The notes under the pieces were generated by a model, which saw only the letters and a program-made list of their open reading frames with translations, did not search any database and had not been told where the DNA came from. Position numbers and translations under genes: made by a program. A stretch of 64,000 nucleotides of DNA from Dyadobacter sp. SG02 (GTDB lineage Bacteria > Bacteroidota > Bacteroidia > Cytophagales > Spirosomataceae): assembly GCF_900109045.1 (NCBI RefSeq), contig NZ_FNYL01000005.1, forward strand, positions 1 through 64,000. Reading direction: 5' to 3'. This document shows, in pieces, positions 14,340 to 25,100 of this stretch (its first letter is position 1; every line of letters begins with the position of its first letter).

Positions 14340-15107
14340 TTAATTAGCTCTTGCCAACTGTACTTCCAGGCGAATGTCTACATTGCGATCGTTGCCATTG
14401 TAGCGCGAGTTATACCCGCCGGTACCAATGCCTACGCCCATACCGCCGCCCATTCCGATTCCACCTCCAAGGCCGATACCGATGCGCGGGCTGAAACCCG
14501 AATTGGACGACGATTGCCCGTCGACCTTAATGCTCATTCCCATCATCCCCGTCTCGCGTGCATTCACGTTCATGAGCGCGAACGGGATCGCGATTTGCTC
14601 CGTGAGTTCGCCGTCGCGGTCCATGGCAATGTGCGATTTAATGCTGCCATCGGGGCGAACGAGGTCGATTAGATGCTGGCCGTCGCGGTCCTTCCAAACG
14701 GCTTCCTTGTTGTATGAATCCAGGAGCAATCCGAGACCGAGGCTGTTAGGCAAATCGGTTTCGACGCGGCGCAGCGCCTTGCGATCTTCCTTCATCACAA
14801 CCGGGAAAGTAAGTGCATAACCTTCTTTCTTCTGTCCTTCGGGGCTGAAAGCGATTTTCAAGCCGCTGCTCAATATGTTCTGGATCGTGTTGGGATCTTT
14901 CGTTTTGAGCGTGATGTACACGTACTGGTCGTCGTTGATGATCCCGTATCTGAGGCGCGACCGCTGGTCCTGCTGGTCGGGTTTGATTTCATCTACATAG
15001 GAGAACGGCGCATTCCATTTAGATGAATAAGGCATCGTTTTGGAAGAACTGCAACCGCCGAGGGCTATTAACAGCAGCAATGACCAACTGTTTCTGATCG
15101 TTTTCAT
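14340..15107 (-). CDS. Lipoprotein of unknown function
   Basis: The start is placed at ATG 15107 (255 residues), since the next residues make a lipoprotein signal with lipobox ALGGC (MKTIRNSWSLLLLIALGGC). An ATG five codons upstream is less fitting. The mature region contains a beta-rich domain (LRYGIINDDQYVYITLKTKD; LKIAFSPEGQKKEGYALTFP) and ends in a run of glycine and methionine (about 205-235; GIGLGGGIGMGGGMGVGIG) before a short conserved tail. The first domain resembles carbohydrate-binding or DOMON-like folds only loosely. Function not known. Confidence 0.7.
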   Translation of the reverse strand: MKTIRNSWSLLLLIALGGCSSSKTMPYSSKWNAPFSYVDEIKPDQQDQRSRLRYGIINDDQYVYITLKTKDPNTIQNILSSGLKIAFSPEGQKKEGYALTFPVVMKEDRKALRRVETDLPNSLGLGLLLDSYNKEAVWKDRDGQHLIDLVRPDGSIKSHIAMDRDGELTEQIAIPFALMNVNARETGMMGMSIKVDGQSSSNSGFSPRIGIGLGGGIGMGGGMGVGIGTGGYNSRYNGNDRNVDIRLEVQLARAN

Positions 15108-15193
15108 TTGTTGTTTTATCAATTAGAATTACTCTTTCTACAACGTAATCCGGCAATTAATCATTACGAAAAGTTCCGGTAAATCGTTGCACT

Positions 15194-17137
15194 CTAAACC
15201 TCTGACACGTTTGCCGGCGCTATGGTTGAAAGCAGCAAGTCTATTTTCTGATGCAATTTCTCCGGTTCGAACGGCTTCGAAAGCGTATCGTTCATACCCG
15301 CTTCCAGCGCCTGCGCCACCTCTTCGGGAAGCACGGTGGCCGATAGTGAAAGGATCGGCGTGGTAATATGCAGCTCCTCGCGCGCCATGCGGGCCGCCTG
15401 GAAACCGTCCATTTCAGGCATGCGCGTGTCCATGATGATCAGGTCGAAAAAGTCTTCGCGCAATTGGTCTACGGCCTCTTTTCCATTGCCTACGATCACT
15501 GCATTGAGCTGCCAGGCTTTGAGGTATTTTTTCAAAAGCAATGCGTTGATCGGGTTGTCTTCGGCTACCAGCACTTTTTTGCCGTCGAAAGATGGTAAGT
15601 TCTGGAATGAAACGACCGGCTTGGTGTCGCCTGCCTTTTCGTTGGCATCCTGAACGATTAATGTAAAAAAGAACTGGCTTCCCTGGCGGGAACGGCTGTT
15701 TACTTCCAGCTCGCTGCCCATGAGCCGCACAAGCTTCTGAGAAATGGTTAGCCCGAGGCCGGTACCGCCGTATTGATGCGATGTATTCTCGGACGCCTGC
15801 CCGTATTCTGAAAAGATATTTGTCAATTGGTCCTCCGACATTCCTATACCGCTATCTTCCACCGCGAACCGTATCCGGTGCCCGGCCGACGTTTCTGCCA
15901 GATGTTCCATTTTCAAGGCCACATTGCCGGTTTCGGTAAACTTCAATGCATTGCCGACCAGGTTCAGCAAAATCTGGTTCAGGCGCATGCCGTCCACCGT
16001 CACGCATTCGGGAATCTTGTCGCCGATTTCGAGCCGCAGTTCGAGCTTTTTTTCGTCGGCTTTAAATTGCATTAAATCAATAATCTGCTTACCCAGCACC
16101 CGGAGGTCAGTAGACGTCGGGATGATCGAAAACTTGCCTTCGTCGATCTTGGATATATCGAGGATATCGTTCAGGATATTCAGCAACGACCCTGACGACT
16201 GCCGGAGCATATTCACCAGTTCATTTTGCCCGTCGGTAAGCTCCGTTGCCGCCAGCAGGTTCCCAAGCCCGATAATGCCGTTAAGTGGCGTCCTGATCTC
16301 ATGGCTCATATTCGCCAGGAATGATTCCTTCGTTTTCCGGGCTTTTTCCGCCTGCGTTTGCGCGTCGATCAGCGCCAGCTCATGCGCTTTTCGCTTCTCC
16401 ACATCGTGCAGGTTCACGAATAGCAGCCTGTTTTTATACATAATCCGGAGTTCCAGCCAAACCGGCTGCCGCAGCCGGCCGTAGAACTGGTCTTCCACCA
16501 CAATGGTCTCCCCGCCTACAAAACTGCGCTTAACGAGCACTTCGCGCAGGCCGGATTTCAATGGATCGACCAGCAGATCGAGCACCGAAGTTTTGATCAG
16601 CGATGTGGCCGAAACGCCCAGGATCGTCTCAACGGACGGATTGATCGACAATATCGACCCTGTATCAGGCTCCACGGTAGCAATAATGTCCGGGGAGTTC
16701 AGCACAATCGTCGCGTAGTTTTCGAGCAGCTTGTTCTTCTCGCGTATTTCACGCTGGCTGCGCGCGAGTTTGATCAGCGAGTCGACCTTCGCATTGGTAA
16801 TATAAGGATCGAGCGGCTTGTAGAGGTAATCGATCGCGCCCGTTTTGAGGCCGCGCACGGCATAGGTGGTTTCCTTTGAAATAGCCGTCACGAAAACGAT
16901 CAGTATCTCGCGGGTCTTCGGGTTGGAAAAAAGGGTCTCGGCAAACTCAAAACCGTCCATTCCGGGCATTTGAACGTCCACCAGTGCCACGGCGATCTCG
17001 TTTTCCCAGACAATGCGCAGCGCCTCGTTGGGCGAGGTCGTGGCGTAAATTTCAATGTCGTCGCGGTTCAGGATTGCTTTGAGTGAGATCAGGTTTTCCT
17101 CCCTGTCGTCCAGCAGCAAAATCTTTGTATTCTCCAT
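15194..17137 (-). CDS. Hybrid histidine kinase, REC-PAS-HisKA-HATPase-REC
   Basis: The 647-residue protein has no TM segment. Order: receiver (about 1-120; phosphoacceptor in ALVDVQMPGMDG), PAS (about 135-250), HisKA with H in FLANMSHEIRTPLNGI (about 275-340), HATPase (about 390-505; LNLVGNALKFTETG, DSGIGMS, YGGTGLGLTIS) and C-terminal receiver (about 520-640; VLVAEDNPINALLL, IIMDTRMPEMDG, LSKPF). The N-terminal receiver suggests it receives phosphate from the CHASE3 kinase of the same operon. It is the last gene, 17 bases after the CheB gene. Output probably goes to a partner elsewhere. Confidence 0.92.
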   Translation of the reverse strand: MENTKILLLDDREENLISLKAILNRDDIEIYATTSPNEALRIVWENEIAVALVDVQMPGMDGFEFAETLFSNPKTREILIVFVTAISKETTYAVRGLKTGAIDYLYKPLDPYITNAKVDSLIKLARSQREIREKNKLLENYATIVLNSPDIIATVEPDTGSILSINPSVETILGVSATSLIKTSVLDLLVDPLKSGLREVLVKRSFVGGETIVVEDQFYGRLRQPVWLELRIMYKNRLLFVNLHDVEKRKAHELALIDAQTQAEKARKTKESFLANMSHEIRTPLNGIIGLGNLLAATELTDGQNELVNMLRQSSGSLLNILNDILDISKIDEGKFSIIPTSTDLRVLGKQIIDLMQFKADEKKLELRLEIGDKIPECVTVDGMRLNQILLNLVGNALKFTETGNVALKMEHLAETSAGHRIRFAVEDSGIGMSEDQLTNIFSEYGQASENTSHQYGGTGLGLTISQKLVRLMGSELEVNSRSRQGSQFFFTLIVQDANEKAGDTKPVVSFQNLPSFDGKKVLVAEDNPINALLLKKYLKAWQLNAVIVGNGKEAVDQLREDFFDLIIMDTRMPEMDGFQAARMAREELHITTPILSLSATVLPEEVAQALEAGMNDTLSKPFEPEKLHQKIDLLLSTIAPANVSEV

Positions 17138-17154
17138 GGGTTATCGTTGAGTAG

Positions 17155-17739
17155 CTATTGAAGGATGTCGTTGATAATCGAAAAAAGGCTCCCATCGATC
17201 ATTACCTGATGCTTTTCATAGGTCAGAAGGGCCTGCTCAGGCATTCGCGGCGATTCAGCTTCGGCCGGGTTCTGGACGTACGTCGGGAAGCCTTTTTCGG
17301 CCAATGCTTTCATTCCAAAAGCGCCGTCTGCACTGGAACCGGAAAAGAGCATAGCCGCTTTCACGGGGATGCCCGAAACGGCGGCAGATAAGAAAGTGGC
17401 ATCAATGGAAGGCCGTGAAAAGAAGTCCTTATCGGTACAATCGTAGTAGAACCGCCGGTCGGGGCCTATCAGCAGGTGATAATCGGGGTAAGCGAAATAA
17501 ATGGAATTAGCTTCGATCGGATCCAGATGATATGGCTCGCTCATAGCTACATTGGTCTTGTTTTTAAATAATTGGGGCAAAACGGCGGTACTGGATTTGC
17601 CACGGTGCAACACGAAAATCAACGCGAAGGACAACGGGTTTCGGACCAGCCGGAGCATTTCTTCAAAGATCGCAAAGCTGCCCGACGACCCGCCGACCAG
17701 CACCAAACTGAGTGAACCATTGTCCTTTGCCATGCTCAT
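17155..17739 (-). CDS. CheB-type methylesterase domain protein
   Basis: The 194-residue product consists only of the CheB catalytic domain, with no receiver. The triad is visible: S18 in VGGSSGS, H45 in FVLHRG and D138 in SSADGAFG. It would hydrolyse glutamyl methyl esters or deamidate glutamine in a target protein. No methyl-accepting chemotaxis protein is encoded nearby, so the target may be the CHASE3 kinase or another signalling protein. The start overlaps the CheR stop by 4 bases, and the pair should be translated together. Confidence 0.9.
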   Translation of the reverse strand: MSMAKDNGSLSLVLVGGSSGSFAIFEEMLRLVRNPLSFALIFVLHRGKSSTAVLPQLFKNKTNVAMSEPYHLDPIEANSIYFAYPDYHLLIGPDRRFYYDCTDKDFFSRPSIDATFLSAAVSGIPVKAAMLFSGSSADGAFGMKALAEKGFPTYVQNPAEAESPRMPEQALLTYEKHQVMIDGSLFSIINDILQ

Positions 17740-18551
17740 CTGATCTTCTGATAAATGTTCAACGTGCTATCGATCACTTTGAAGTTTTCTTCCAGACCCG
17801 AGTAGCGCAGTGTTTCGCGCTTGCCGAGGCAAAGAAAACCCAACATACTGAGACTGTCATACAAAAGCCTGAATACTTTTTGCCGGAGTTCGAGGGTGAA
17901 ATAGATCATCACGTTCCGGCAACTGATAAACTGAAACTCGTTGAACACCCCGTCGCCCGTCAGGTCGTGCATCGAAAAGACGATATTGCGCCGCAACTCC
18001 GGCAGCATCACCGCCTTGTTGTAAGCCACATGGTAGTAATCCGACAGCGAGTGCCTGCCGCCAGCCGCCAGATAATTCTCCGAGTACGTACGCACATTCC
18101 CGAGCGTGAACACACCCTCGCGCGCGGCTGTGAGCGCCTTGTTACTCAGGTCCGTAGCGTATATGAGCGAGCGACTGAGAAAACCCGCCTCTTTGAGGAA
18201 AATGGCCATCGAATAGGCCTCTTCACCCGTGGCGCACCCGGCCACCCAGAAACGCAGCGTCGGGTACGATTCGAGGTAGGTAAACACTTCCGCTTTTACT
18301 TTCATAAAGAAATCCGCATCGCGGAACATCTCCGAATAGTTGACCGTCAGCTCCTGGATCAGCCCGTATACCACGCTCCCACCGGGTTCAATATGTGCAA
18401 GCAGTTGCGGGAAGTCCATTTTGTGGGTAGTCAAATACCTGCTTGCCCGGCGCAGGAGCGACGGCCTCGCATAACCCGAAAAATCGAACCCCGATATCTC
18501 CCTGATCCGCACAATGAGCATTTCCAGCTCGGGGTATTCCATCAGCACCAT
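17736..18551 (-). CDS. CheR-type protein-glutamate methyltransferase
   Basis: The 271-residue protein has the CheR N-terminal helical domain (about 1-75; SGFDFSGYARPSLLRRASRY) and a SAM-binding domain with the classical FWVAGCATGEEAYSMAIFL motif (about 104-122), followed by IYATDLSNKAL and NVMIYFTLELRQKVF. It should transfer a methyl group from SAM to glutamate in a signalling protein. It lies 2 bases after the stop of the large hybrid kinase and overlaps the CheB gene, so the kinase, methyltransferase and methylesterase are one unit. Confidence 0.92.
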   Translation of the reverse strand: MVLMEYPELEMLIVRIREISGFDFSGYARPSLLRRASRYLTTHKMDFPQLLAHIEPGGSVVYGLIQELTVNYSEMFRDADFFMKVKAEVFTYLESYPTLRFWVAGCATGEEAYSMAIFLKEAGFLSRSLIYATDLSNKALTAAREGVFTLGNVRTYSENYLAAGGRHSLSDYYHVAYNKAVMLPELRRNIVFSMHDLTGDGVFNEFQFISCRNVMIYFTLELRQKVFRLLYDSLSMLGFLCLGKRETLRYSGLEENFKVIDSTLNIYQKIR

Positions 18552-18553
18552 AA

Positions 18554-21500
18554 CTACGCGGCTTGTAACCAGACCTTGATCAGCGAAAGCAGCTTGTCAA
18601 CGTCCACAGGTTTTGAAATGTAATCGTTCGCACCGGCTTCGAGGCATTGCTCGCGGTCGCCCTGCATGGCCTTCGCGGTAACGGCTATGATAGGGATATT
18701 CGCCCACCTGGGCACCTGCCTGATCCGCCGCGTGGCTTCAATACCGTCCATTTCGGGCATCATCACATCCATTAATATCAGTTCGATTTCCGGATTATCT
18801 TCCAGTTTGTTAATAGCCTCCTTACCATTTGTAGCGATTTCAATGCTGAAACCGGCGTCTTCCAGCACAGCGCTCAATGCGAAAATGTTACGCATATCGT
18901 CGTCTGCTAGCAGCAATTTCTTTCCTGTAAAAAGTTGCTGGGCATTCACCACCGCGTTGCTGAACGACTCCTTCGGCGCTTCCGGCTCCTGCGTTTTCGG
19001 CTGGATCTTTTTGAGGAAAAGCTTCACCTCGTCGAGCAGGCGTTCGTTGGATTTCTTTGTTTTGATCACCACCGGGTGTGAATACTTCATAACCCGCCCC
19101 AGGTCGGCTTGTGTGAGGTCCTCGGCGGTATTCACCACCACGGGCAGTTCGTTCCAATCCGGGTTTTCTTTGATTTTATCCAGAAGATCCAACCCGTTCA
19201 TATCTGCGAGTCTTACATCGAGGATAATGCCGTCCACCCGGTCCGATCCGAGGATCGCGAGCGCTTCGGCGGCTGAATAGGCATAGAGCACGAAAATATT
19301 GTTGCTTACCAGGAAATCGCCCAGGTACTTGCTCTGGAATGCATCGTCTTCGATCAGCAGAATGCGCTGCTGTTCGAGGTCCTTCCCTTCGAGTTTCAAT
19401 GCGGTGAAAATCTGCTGCGCCGAGCGCTCGTCCACCGGTTTTTGCATAAAACCGATCGCGCCGTTTTTGACCATTTCCTCGTCGAAATAATCGCCCGACG
19501 AGACCGTATGCACGGGAATCAGGCGCGTACGCGTATCACTTTTCAATTCCTTCAAAACCGCTTCGCCCGGCATATCCGGTAAATGCATATCGAGAATGAT
19601 AGCGGTAGGATTAAATGTACCTACCAGCTCCAAAGCCTGACGGCCATTAGCCGCTATTTGTACTTCAAAACCACTTCCCTGCGCTTTGGCAGCCATATCC
19701 GTCGCAAAAATGTGATCGTCTTCGATCAGCAGCAGACGGCGCGCCTTGCCGTTTTCAGGCGTATGCGGCCTGACCTCGGGTTGCTGCGGCTTAGCCGGTT
19801 CCGCCGCAATTTCGTGCTGATTAACAGCAGATTGTTCGTCCGACTCTGTCAGATAAGGGATTTTCAATGTAAATACCGAACCTTCTCCCGGAACACTTTT
19901 CAATGAAATCGACCCGTGGAAAAGGCCCGCCAGTTCGCGGCTGATCGACAACCCGAGGCCCGTGCCGCCATATTTGCGGCTTGTCGAACCATCGGCCTGC
20001 TGGAATGCCTCGAAAATCGATGCCTGTTTATCCAGTGGTATGCCAATGCCGGTATCGGCTACCTCGAAATGCAGCCGGCCTTCTTCTTTGGAAATCAATA
20101 GTGAAACCTTGCCGGGCGCGGACGTGAATTTGACCGCATTGGAAATCAGGTTGCGCAGGATTTGTAATAGACGCGTATGGTCTGTAAAAAGCGTTGCGGG
20201 ACACGATTCCGTCTTTTCGACCTGCAAAACAAGGCCCTTATTCTCGGCGACTTTCTGGAAAGTGCTTTTTACCTCCACCAGCACCGATTCTGTACTGATA
20301 TTTTCGTGTATCAGCTCGATCTTCCCGGCTTCCACTTTGGCGAGGTCGAGAATATCGTTGATCAACGTCAGCAGGTCGTTTCCGGAATTGTAGATCACCG
20401 AAGCGTACCGTTGCTCCTCGTCGTTCAATCTTGCCCCCTTGTTTTCCCCCAGAATACGTGATAAAATCAATATACTGTTCAGCGGCGTGCGCAGTTCGTG
20501 GCTCATATTGGCCAGGAACTCGCTCTTGAAGCGCCCGCTCCGTTCGAGCTCGTCGGCCTTGATCTGGATCTGATCGCGCGCTTCCTCGATCGTACTTTTC
20601 TGTTCTTCGAGCATGAATGCCTTTTCTTCCAGCTCGGTATTGATCTGTTTCAATTCCTCCTGCTGGACGCGCAACTCTTCTTCCGAAACCTGCAAAAGAG
20701 CGCTTTGTCGCGTCAGCTCCTCATTAGTAACCCGCAGTTCCTCCTGCTGGCTTTCAAGTTCCTCCGCCTGCAATTGCGTTTTTTCGAGCAATTCATTGGC
20801 AATCTCGCGCGCCCGAGCGGCCATAATCGCTACCGCGACGTTGTCCGAAACCATGTCAAGCAGTTTGATCACCTTCGTACCCGGATCTGTCAGGTATCCG
20901 ATTTCGAGAAGCCCGGCAACCGATCCGTCGAAACTGATATTTTTGATCAAAACCACTCCCGGGGCGGAGTGACCGGTGGCTGTTTTCACTTGCAAATAGC
21001 CTTCTGCAACGTCCATCCGCTTGATATTCCCGTTATCTGCCGCAAACTGTCCGAGTAACCCATGGCCGAACGAGATGAACGACGGCGCCGACTCCAATGT
21101 CGAAAGGCCGTTCACAGCCGAGCGTTCCAGCACGTCGCCCGAGCGCGTTACGAGATACATGGCCGACACCTGGGAATCTGTCACGTCTGCAAACTTGTTC
21201 AGCAAACGCTCGGAAAGCTGCGTCAGAGTAGGTTCGCCGCGAACGGCGCTGGAAACCTGTATAGCCGCATTCAATATCCAGTTTTTCTCCTGGTCTTCCA
21301 ATGCAAGCTTTTCCAATTGCCTGTTAGCCTCCTGCATGGCACGCTCGCCGGCTCGTTGTGCGAGGTAGGTCCTGCGGATGAAGTAATACAACAGCAGTAT
21401 CACGAGGAAAAACAGCGTCGAACCGACTACAATATACTGTTTGGCGTGTGTCGAGCTGGTCGAAGCAAGCTGTTCGCGTTCGGTCAGCAGCCCCTCCTCC

Positions 21501-21988
21501 ACGTTTTCGATACGGCGGAAGGCGAATTCAATTTTGGAAGAAACATCCTTTCCTTGCAAAACAATGCGTTGGATACTATCGATATTGTATTTGCCAACTT
21601 TCAATATTTCGTATTGGCGGTTCATGAGGCCTACCCGTGCTTCGAGAAGATCGGATAGCGAATCCACCCTCGCACTCTGCGTTTTATTGTCCCTCACCAG
21701 CTTTCGTAATGCCTCGACGTCCTTCCAGATGTCGGTGGAAGCTTGCAGATAGCTCGTTTCAAACGCTCCGTTACCGGTGATCGCGAAGCCCCGGACATTC
21801 GCTTCGGCGGCCAGCAAGCGGTTTTTTACGGAGGTCGAAACACGCATAACCTCCCGCGTGTGGTCTACCCAGCCGGCGTTTTCCTGCTGGATAAGGATCG
21901 CATTGTAGGAAACGTAGCCCACCGCGAGTACCAAAAGAATTGAAAATGAGATTCCCAGTAAAACCTGGCGCTGAAAAGTAAGTTTCAT
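18554..21988 (-). CDS. Hybrid histidine kinase, CHASE3-GAF-HisKA-HATPase-REC-REC-REC
   Basis: The 1144-residue membrane kinase leads the operon. A TM segment (about 9-29) and a second (about 185-205) flank a periplasmic CHASE3 domain (about 35-180). A GAF-like domain (about 245-395) and a long coiled coil (about 395-490) follow. HisKA has H in SEFLANMSHELRTPLNS; HATPase has LRNLISNAVKFT, DTGIGIPLDK, YGGTGLGLSIS. Three receivers end the protein, with acceptors in ILDMHLPDMPG, ILDVRLADMNG and LMDVMMPEMDG, each with its lysine. The middle receiver is the most divergent (ILDVRLADMNG, VIKTKKS). CHASE3 often senses stress or small molecules; the signal here is unknown. Confidence 0.93.
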   Translation of the reverse strand: MKLTFQRQVLLGISFSILLVLAVGYVSYNAILIQQENAGWVDHTREVMRVSTSVKNRLLAAEANVRGFAITGNGAFETSYLQASTDIWKDVEALRKLVRDNKTQSARVDSLSDLLEARVGLMNRQYEILKVGKYNIDSIQRIVLQGKDVSSKIEFAFRRIENVEEGLLTEREQLASTSSTHAKQYIVVGSTLFFLVILLLYYFIRRTYLAQRAGERAMQEANRQLEKLALEDQEKNWILNAAIQVSSAVRGEPTLTQLSERLLNKFADVTDSQVSAMYLVTRSGDVLERSAVNGLSTLESAPSFISFGHGLLGQFAADNGNIKRMDVAEGYLQVKTATGHSAPGVVLIKNISFDGSVAGLLEIGYLTDPGTKVIKLLDMVSDNVAVAIMAARAREIANELLEKTQLQAEELESQQEELRVTNEELTRQSALLQVSEEELRVQQEELKQINTELEEKAFMLEEQKSTIEEARDQIQIKADELERSGRFKSEFLANMSHELRTPLNSILILSRILGENKGARLNDEEQRYASVIYNSGNDLLTLINDILDLAKVEAGKIELIHENISTESVLVEVKSTFQKVAENKGLVLQVEKTESCPATLFTDHTRLLQILRNLISNAVKFTSAPGKVSLLISKEEGRLHFEVADTGIGIPLDKQASIFEAFQQADGSTSRKYGGTGLGLSISRELAGLFHGSISLKSVPGEGSVFTLKIPYLTESDEQSAVNQHEIAAEPAKPQQPEVRPHTPENGKARRLLLIEDDHIFATDMAAKAQGSGFEVQIAANGRQALELVGTFNPTAIILDMHLPDMPGEAVLKELKSDTRTRLIPVHTVSSGDYFDEEMVKNGAIGFMQKPVDERSAQQIFTALKLEGKDLEQQRILLIEDDAFQSKYLGDFLVSNNIFVLYAYSAAEALAILGSDRVDGIILDVRLADMNGLDLLDKIKENPDWNELPVVVNTAEDLTQADLGRVMKYSHPVVIKTKKSNERLLDEVKLFLKKIQPKTQEPEAPKESFSNAVVNAQQLFTGKKLLLADDDMRNIFALSAVLEDAGFSIEIATNGKEAINKLEDNPEIELILMDVMMPEMDGIEATRRIRQVPRWANIPIIAVTAKAMQGDREQCLEAGANDYISKPVDVDKLLSLIKVWLQAA

Positions 21989-22129
21989 AAACGCTGAATA
22001 GCACGTAGAATTAGTACTAAATTCTATTTTTGAGTATTAATTGGAAAAGTAATGCATTTTGACCGTATTTCGGCCCTTTTTGATGGCTTTTTAACTGCAT
22101 TCAAATCCAAGTACTACCAAATATTACTA

Positions 22130-25100
22130 CTATTCTACCCACTCGGTCAGTTCGTCTTCCAGGGTGATCAACACCCCGCGCGACTGTTTCCCGCTCTCTG
22201 TGAATGTCTTGATCAATTTTTTCAAATGCCTGCGTGGCTCGTCCGCGCTGTTGCCGCCCACAAACGACATGAAAATGTATTCCCCGCCCGGCCGCTGAAC
22301 GACCCGGTCTATATGCAGCATTTTCCCGCCGGGAACCAGTAGTTCCTTATTGATCTGAATGTGATTTTCGTCCTGGTAAAGCACTTGCAACGACGGGTCT
22401 TGCAGTAATGAAATAGTCAGCTTTTCGATCTCACGGGTTTCCTTGCGGGTAAAAATGCCCTCGCCTACGAGCTTTTCCAATGCTTCGGGAAGGCCGGAAA
22501 TCGTTTTCAGTCTCGTCAGCAGGTATCGCATTTTTTGCAGGCGATCGTGCCGTGGCTCGAATGTCTGCACGTCGAAAATGCGGTCGGCCATTCGGCGCAA
22601 TCTGAGCGACTCGGTGCGGTCGTTGCTCAATATGCTTTTCAAAACAAAAGGGCTCGTACCCGCGCTCACATGTGCGTGCCTGAGCCCGGTCGCAGATGCT
22701 TCCGAAATCACGTATCTGGAAATAGCTTCGTCCCACGCGGGCGTAAAACCTTCCCGGTTCAGGTAATCCCGCAGCCAGTGGTTGATCTGCTGCCCCGATT
22801 CCCACCTGCGTTCGCGCTTCGCGAGTACGTACAGGCGCTGCACGGGCCGTGTAAACGCGACGTACAGCAAATTCAGGTTCTCGATCAGCACCCTCATCCG
22901 TTCATCGCGGTACTGCTCGCCTACCACCGTGTTTTCAAGCTCCTTGACGACGGAAACCATCGAGCTCCGCAGTTTGGGATGGGTATAATGGGGTTTATCT
23001 TGAAGCTTAATTTCCTCATATTCAACCTCATCCATATCTACCCAAAGCCGGTCGAGACGTGCATTGGGCGTCACTTTCCATTGCGCGTACGGGATGATTA
23101 CGACGGGATATTCCAACCCTTTCGATTTGTGAATGGTAGTAATGCGAATGGCGTCGGTACCCTCGGGCACCGTGATCGAAAATTTGTATTTAGCCGACTC
23201 CCAATAGTTCAGAAAATCGCCAAGGTGATTGCTTTTCCGGTTACCAAATTCGAGCACCACATCCAGGAACCGGAACAGGTACTCGCTTTCCAGCTGCTGC
23301 TTGAAAAGCCCGAATTGCTGCATCAGCAACTCTGTGAGCTCGAATACCGAAACCTGCCGCATTTTGAACGAGGTAATGGTAATGTCCCATTTCCGGAAAT
23401 ATTCGAGGAAACTGTCGAGCCCGCGCTCCTCGCAAAGCACCCTGATTTCCTCGTATTCGTGCGGCGCCGGGTTCTGCCGGCGGATCACCTGGTGGAACAG
23501 ATAGGCGGCCTCGTACCGGGCCAGCCGGTGGTCCGAACTATGCAGCACCTTCATAAACGAGATGACGAAATGCACCGAACGCGAATAGGCCAGCGACAAT
23601 GCATCGTCCGAAATGAGCGGAAACCCGGCTTCTTTCAAAGTGTTGGCCAATGTCGTGGCCTCTTTTTTCTTTCGGCACAAAATGGCTACGTCGCGCCAGT
23701 GGTAACCTTCCGCCCGAAGCGCATGTACCAGTTCCAGCGCCCGCCGGGATATGGCGTCCGAAGACGATTCCTCGGCGCCATCTTCCGTGGCCTCATTCAT
23801 TTCCAGAAACTCGATTTCCACATGGCCGCCCTCGCTCACGCCCTCGGGTATTTCCTGACTGAAATGCTCGTCGTACACCTCGCGGATCAGCGGGTATTCA
23901 TCGCCCAGCGAGTCGGCGATGAAGCCGAAGAACTGGTTATTGAACTCCGTAACTTCCCGGAAGCTGCGCCGGTTGGTTTTGAGGTGATTGATATGCAGGT
24001 AGTTATCCAATGCAAACAACCGCTCGTCGTTGAACGGGCTGCTTCCGAGAATGCTGCCCAGCCGCATGACCTGGTTCTGCGCCAGATGCAATATCAAATC
24101 CATATCCCCGCCCCTGAACCGGTAAATCGACTGCTTCGCATCGCCCACGATCAGGTTAAAGAATCCGCTGGATAATGCATTCTCGATCAGCGGCAGCAGG
24201 TTCGCGAACTGCAATTTGGAAGTATCCTGAAATTCGTCGACCAGAATGTGATTGTATTTTTCCCCTAACCTTTCAAAAATGAACGGTACCGGCTCGCGCG
24301 CCACAATGTCGACGATCTTCCGGTTGAAATCCGAAATATGGACCTGGTTGTTTTGTTTCAGCAATGCATCGAACTCCTTCCGGATTTCCCCCAGGAGCGA
24401 CAGGTTGTAAATATGTCTGTCAAGCTGGCTATACAATGTAATTTTTCCGGTTTCAGAAGACCGGATGTTTTCAATCTGGTGAAAATAGTTTTCCAGGTCG
24501 GTGCGGAGGCGTTCTATTTCATCGCGGATCGGAGCGGGTGTTTTGGCACCGTACCACACGCCTTCACCGATGGTTTTATAAACGTAGGAATTGGGCTCCA
24601 TCCAGAGCTTTTTGCCCTCGGCACGGTCGCGAAAATAGCCGTAAATGCCCCTCCCGCTCTGGTGAAAGTCTTTTTCACTTAAATAGGTGGATTGGATCAG
24701 TTCAAATGCATTTTTCGCGTCTTTGGTCATCATTTCCTCCCGCCCGCGTACGAAGTCGCGCATTTGCTTGCGTACGACGATCCAGTCCTCCATTTTGACG
24801 TCTTCCACGCGCTTCATTTGCATATAACTTTGCTCGCTCAGCAAAGTCCCCGCCGTGTCGCGGATCTGCATCGGCAATGCGCCCCAGTTTTTGCCTTCCT
24901 CGGCATTCTCGCGGTAATATTTCTCGACAATATCGGTGAGTACTTCTTCGCCTTCCTGCCCAATTCGCGCCAATAGCCGGTCCACAGCGTCGTCGAGCAG
25001 GTCGCTATCGAGCTGTGTTTCAAATACGAATGGAATGCCGAGTTCGTCTGTAAAACTGCTGATCAGCCGCTGCGTGAACTTGTCGATCGTCATCACAGAA

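Noticed and set aside
17712-18623. Open frame of 303 codons on the plus strand
   Set aside because: It is antisense to the CheR and CheB genes, both intact with catalytic motifs.
22535-24175. Open frame of 546 codons on the plus strand
   Set aside because: It lies entirely antisense to the RecB/AddA-like gene, which has all helicase motifs. The product is rich in His, Arg and Phe without any domain, as expected of a shadow frame in this codon usage.
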